Assembly: GCF_033971885.1 (NCBI RefSeq)
Contig: NZ_JALBUS010000010.1
Location: 1 to 64,000, forward strand
Origin: Absicoccus intestinalis
GTDB taxonomy: Bacteria > Bacillota_I > Bacilli_A > Erysipelotrichales > Erysipelotrichaceae
Reading direction: 5' to 3'
Length of the DNA stretch: 64,000 nt
Of this stretch, positions 61,169-64,000 are shown piece by piece. The notes beneath the pieces are model-generated. The model was not told the origin of the DNA. It ran no database searches and saw only the letters and a list, made by a program, of their open reading frames with translations. Numbering within the stretch: position 1 is the stretch's first letter; the number at the start of each line of letters is the position of its first letter. The translations under genes and the position numbers were made by a program.

Positions 61169-62722
61169 TTACTTGAGCGCTTCCGATAAGATTCGTACCA
61201 GTGGCCATGCTTTTTCTGGACAGCAACAATGTCCCATTTTATATTTTGCACGTGTTGGACCATGGAAATCCGATCCACAAGTCACAAACGCACTGTGTTT
61301 TTTTACAATTCGCAATAAGGAAGTCATCGTTGCTTGTCGAATACGTGGTGAAAAACATTCAATACCATCAATTCCCAGTTCCATCATCGCTTCAATGTCT
61401 TCATCCGGAATATGATCCATATTCCAACTCGATAAGATGGCGATACCGCCTGCATCATGAATGGCCTTTACCATGTCTTCTAACGCTGGATAATTGGCAG
61501 AAACGTAACAAGGACCACCTTTGCCAAACACATCCCGGGTAAAACGACGACGGGCCTGTGTTTCATTTTTGGATGTTTCCAAATATTTTTTCACAAAGGA
61601 CAATTCACGAACACGTTGATTATGGAAAACCATCTTCGTGATATCCTGTGCTGTGATCGTTTGGAAACGTGAAGTCTGCATCAATGATTCGACATCGATG
61701 TGGATACCACAGAAATCTTCAAATTTTTTCGTACGCTCAATGGAGACTTGTTTTTCTCGCATAAGCGAATTTCGTTCGATCTCATCAAAAATATCCTTGG
61801 TCCAATCAATGTAGTAACCCAAGATACGAACGCGATGGCCATGCCATTGGGTATCAATTTCAACACCCGGAATATATTGAATATTATACATAGGTGCAAA
61901 TCGAACCGCCGCTGCATTGGCACGGGCACAGTTATGATCCGTGATGGAAATGACTTCCATATGCAGTTGATAAGCTTGTTTGAATAAGTCTTCTACATCA
62001 TAATACCCATCATCACTATAGTTGGATCGCAAATGAAGATCAATGGGAGAAACCAGATCGGCAGAAATCGAAGGAGAAGGTGTGGGTTGTTTTACCACTT
62101 TGACCGGTTCTTCAATAAAGGCTTCTGTTTCTTCTTCCAATTCCTCCGACATCGGTGGTTCATGAACAGGCATGGTCTTAAACAACAAGTCGGCCAGCGT
62201 TTGTTGGTGTGGTGTTGCACAAACACAGATTGCATTGATGCCCCACCAACCAAGCATACCAAGGACTTGGAAAAAATAACCAATGACCATCAGTGGGATC
62301 CCAAACCCAATGGCTTGTCGTAGGATCAAAAATAAACCAGAAACTTCGCGTTTATTTTTGTCTACTAATTTCAAGTTGGTATAGACATAACCAAAAGATT
62401 GTCCATGGGTATAGGCGGTAAAAATACCTAATCCTAAAATACTGGTCACAAATAGCAAAGCATACATTAAATAAAAGAGTAAATCAAAAAAGTTTGGTGG
62501 AATCAAACCACATAAAATCAACAAAAATTCAATGACCCATATATAAACAGGGAGCAAACAGATGTTCAAATCAATCAAAAACGCAAAAAGATGAGATACA
62601 AAATCCGCATGTTTTCGTGTTAAAAATTCTGCTTGTTTGTATCCACCATGTTTATATGCTTTCGATTTGGCTAAAAAATAGGTACGAGACAAATCGATCT
62701 TATCGTTATTTCTATCGCTCAT
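61169..62722 (-). CDS. RDD membrane domain-PHP phosphoesterase fusion
   Basis: A 517-residue fusion. Residues 36-185 are an RDD membrane domain with its Arg36, Asp40 and Asp51 signature and four to five helices; residues 186-225 are a Pro/Glu linker; residues 226-517 are a PHP domain of the TrpH/YciV kind (DLHLRSNYSDDG, ITDHNCARA, GVEIDTQ, CGSDFHGPT). The usual DLHxH start is DLHLR, with Arg232 for the second His. TrpH-type proteins are 5'-3' RNases or 3',5'-nucleotide bisphosphatases. This one would be held at the membrane. The fusion is unusual. Confidence 0.85.
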   Translation of the reverse strand: MSDRNNDKIDLSRTYFLAKSKAYKHGGYKQAEFLTRKHADFVSHLFAFLIDLNICLLPVYIWVIEFLLILCGLIPPNFFDLLFYLMYALLFVTSILGLGIFTAYTHGQSFGYVYTNLKLVDKNKREVSGLFLILRQAIGFGIPLMVIGYFFQVLGMLGWWGINAICVCATPHQQTLADLLFKTMPVHEPPMSEELEEETEAFIEEPVKVVKQPTPSPSISADLVSPIDLHLRSNYSDDGYYDVEDLFKQAYQLHMEVISITDHNCARANAAAVRFAPMYNIQYIPGVEIDTQWHGHRVRILGYYIDWTKDIFDEIERNSLMREKQVSIERTKKFEDFCGIHIDVESLMQTSRFQTITAQDITKMVFHNQRVRELSFVKKYLETSKNETQARRRFTRDVFGKGGPCYVSANYPALEDMVKAIHDAGGIAILSSWNMDHIPDEDIEAMMELGIDGIECFSPRIRQATMTSLLRIVKKHSAFVTCGSDFHGPTRAKYKMGHCCCPEKAWPLVRILSEALK

Positions 62723-62745
62723 CAGTCAAAAACCTTTCTTGTCCT

Positions 62746-62774
62746 ATTATACAAAAAGAAAAACCCACATTCAA
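62746..62774 (-). promoter_or_regulatory. RDD-PHP gene promoter nested in a terminator
   Basis: TTGAAT (62769-62774, in the loop of the upstream terminator), 17 bases, TATAAT (62746-62751). Confidence 0.7.
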
Positions 62775-62784
62775 TCATGTGGGT
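62756..62784 (-). terminator. Terminator of the surface-protein gene
   Basis: On the minus strand ACCCACAT pairs with ATGTGGGT around GATTGA, followed by TTTTCTTTTT. Confidence 0.9.
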
Positions 62785-62790
62785 CAAAAG

Positions 62791-64000
62791 CTATTCACTT
62801 TTTATCTTCTTACGAACGGAAATCATACCAATGATGGCCATGCCACATAATACTGTATAAGATACATATTGACTCGCTACCGCAGTATTGACATTTGTCG
62901 GTACATCCATCGCTTTGGCTTCATTATAAAGCTTGGTATAGGTCTTCTGGATACGTTTGGTCAAGATCGAATTCACTTGAATTTTTTCGGAGGCACTCAA
63001 ACGATCCCATGCTGATTTGGAACTTAAGATGCGTTGATAATTGGTATAATTGGCACGCTCATAAACAACACCTGTGGAACTGGTCAAATAGGTATTCACA
63101 AATGCCTGTGCCGTTGTGGAAGCACTTGTTTTCTCTTTGATCACAACGTTAAATGCTTGTTCAGAAATATTCGTTGCCGTTGGTGTAGTGGTTGTTGGTG
63201 TGACCTTTTGTGTTGTGGTTGATAAAGATGTACTTGTTTGCGCTTGGACCACGACTGGTTCGATCACTTTTTCAGAAGCAATTGTATATGGTGAAAAGGC
63301 ACTCGTTGAAATGGTCACTTCTGTCGCATTATCACTCGTACCGACACTTTTTACATCACCATCACCAGAATCATGAATAACCGATACATTGGTTCCGGCA
63401 TCAAATTGGTCCGTCGATAATTTGACTTCTACCGCTTTGCGAGGCTCGACCTCTTTGCCATCTTTCCAAAAGGAAATATCAACACTGATGGCTTGATCCA
63501 CATTCTCACCTAAGACAGCTTTCGCATCGGCCAATGCCGATTGTGTATCCAAAGGAATAACGACCATTTGGGTTCCTTGCTCAAACGCCCCCGCTTGTGC
63601 ATATACCGTCACTTTGACATGGTTTGCACAACCGGTAAATACCACGGTTTGCGTATTCAACAAAGGCTGGGTATTTTCAACGACCGTTGCTTGTTCATCT
63701 TGTTTTGTTGCGGTGTTCTCTTCTTGTTTGGTTGAAGAAGATGGATTCGTTGCCGCATTGGAACGGTTTTCCGTTTCATTCGAACGATTGGTCTCTGGTT
63801 GTGAATCCGTCGTTGTTTCTTGCGAAGACGATGCACTCGGTTGTGAAGTTCCTTCACTTGTTGGTGTACTCGATAACGAAGTCGTTTCGTTTGATGGCGA
63901 ATGGGTTTGCGTAGTTGATTGCGACAAAGCTTCGTTCGAAGTCAAATGAGTTGGTGTACTCGATGGCGAGGATGTTTCTTTCGATGTTGACAAATTTTCT
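62791..64000 (-). CDS. Ser/Thr-rich cell-surface protein (N-terminus beyond the window)
   Basis: 402 codons of an open frame that runs off the right edge. The first 90 residues are almost only Ser, Thr, Pro, Asn, Gln and Glu (a stalk). Then come a beta-rich domain (NHVKVTVYAQAGAFEQGTQM, VEPRKAVEVKLSTDQFDAG, ISTSAFSPYTIASE), a second Thr-rich spacer, and a helical domain with ILSSKSAWDRLSASEKIQV. The C-terminus has one hydrophobic helix (YVSYTVLCGMAIIGMISV) and the basic tail RKKIKSE, as in sortase substrates, but LPxTG is absent. A sorting or adhesin role is inferred. Confidence 0.8.
   Translation of the reverse strand, partial: ENLSTSKETSSPSSTPTHLTSNEALSQSTTQTHSPSNETTSLSSTPTSEGTSQPSASSSQETTTDSQPETNRSNETENRSNAATNPSSSTKQEENTATKQDEQATVVENTQPLLNTQTVVFTGCANHVKVTVYAQAGAFEQGTQMVVIPLDTQSALADAKAVLGENVDQAISVDISFWKDGKEVEPRKAVEVKLSTDQFDAGTNVSVIHDSGDGDVKSVGTSDNATEVTISTSAFSPYTIASEKVIEPVVVQAQTSTSLSTTTQKVTPTTTTPTATNISEQAFNVVIKEKTSASTTAQAFVNTYLTSSTGVVYERANYTNYQRILSSKSAWDRLSASEKIQVNSILTKRIQKTYTKLYNEAKAMDVPTNVNTAVASQYVSYTVLCGMAIIGMISVRKKIKSE
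63861..63960. repeat. 90-base repeat in the surface-protein stalk
   Basis: TTGGTGTACTCGAT occurs at 63861 and 63951, exactly 90 bases (30 codons) apart; the encoded SSTPT recurs with the same period, and more diverged copies may continue past the edge. Confidence 0.6.

Noticed and set aside
61700..62323. Plus-strand open frames of 80-96 codons opposite the RDD-PHP gene
   Set aside because: No ribosome sites, no recognisable domains, and their codons mirror the gene on the other strand.
62900..63000. An LPxTG sorting signal in the surface protein
   Set aside because: No LPxTG or close variant occurs before the C-terminal helix; only the helix and basic tail are present.
1..64000. CRISPR array, prophage, insertion sequence or integrated element
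   Set aside because: No regularly spaced repeats, no transposase, integrase or phage structural genes; the single tRNA gene has no flanking direct repeat or integrase.

Overview
The window is ordinary chromosomal DNA of a low-GC, Gram-positive (Firmicutes) anaerobe, most like an Erysipelotrichia-type gut bacterium. The evidence is the AT-rich composition, the strong Shine-Dalgarno sites, the many U-tailed terminators, two T-box leaders, a SAM riboswitch, the NiaR-controlled NAD genes, the upp-atp and yybS-gdpP-rplI-dnaB gene orders, and anaerobic markers (an Nfn-type flavoprotein and a 2-hydroxyacyl-CoA dehydratase activase). The genus assignment is inference. I see no phage, insertion sequence, CRISPR array or rRNA.

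Layout. 1-466: 3'-truncated NfnA-like subunit. 544-8233: complete L-sorbose gene set in the order sorC-D-F-B-A-M-E, with the regulator gene in an overlapping operon with an M48 membrane protease and a DUF434 protein. 8467-9316: HxlR regulator divergent from a flavin oxidoreductase-like protein. 9430-13584: lysS (with a fused tRNA-binding domain and a Lys T-box), tsaC, mnmE. 13612-17347: niaR-nadC-nadB divergent from nadA around a 34-bp palindrome. 17405-22967: nitrilase-family hydrolase, HAD phosphatase, two membrane proteins, AGCS symporter and LysR regulator. 22959-33777: a shikimate/quinate locus comprising a chorismate mutase-shikimate kinase fusion, TRAP transporter dctPMQ, aroD, an MFS transporter, two YdiB-type dehydrogenases, a LysR regulator and an Fe-S/flavin ene-reductase. 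33878-38553: unknown protein, MetE-like methyltransferase, dps-ahpC-glutaredoxin, AraC regulator, tRNA-Glu, tag. 38579-45761: upp and the nine-gene F-ATP synthase operon. 45825-52251: metallo-hydrolase, dnaB, rplI, gdpP, yybS-like gene, rpsR, ssb, rpsF. 52352-58579: PF06541 membrane protein, split 2-hydroxyacyl-CoA dehydratase/activase pair, metK with riboswitch. 58806-64000: small membrane protein, metG with Met T-box, RDD-PHP fusion protein and a truncated Ser/Thr-rich surface protein.

How the genes work together. The sor operon takes in and phosphorylates L-sorbose through a mannose-class PTS and reduces it via glucitol-6-phosphate. Four evenly phased TCACA sites and a cre-like box surround its promoter. 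The 23-34 kb locus looks like a catabolic or reductive system for plant cyclohexane carboxylates rather than a biosynthetic one: it has two importers, quinate/shikimate dehydrogenases, dehydroquinate dehydratase and an enone-reductase-like enzyme, but no aroA, aroB or aroC. The same 16-bp inverted repeat occurs downstream of the aroE1 start site and across the ene-reductase promoter, which ties the two units to one regulator. The ATP synthase c subunit carries the residues known for sodium coupling.

The genome is compact. Genes overlap by 1-20 bases, and several promoters sit inside the previous gene's stop codon or inside its terminator hairpin.
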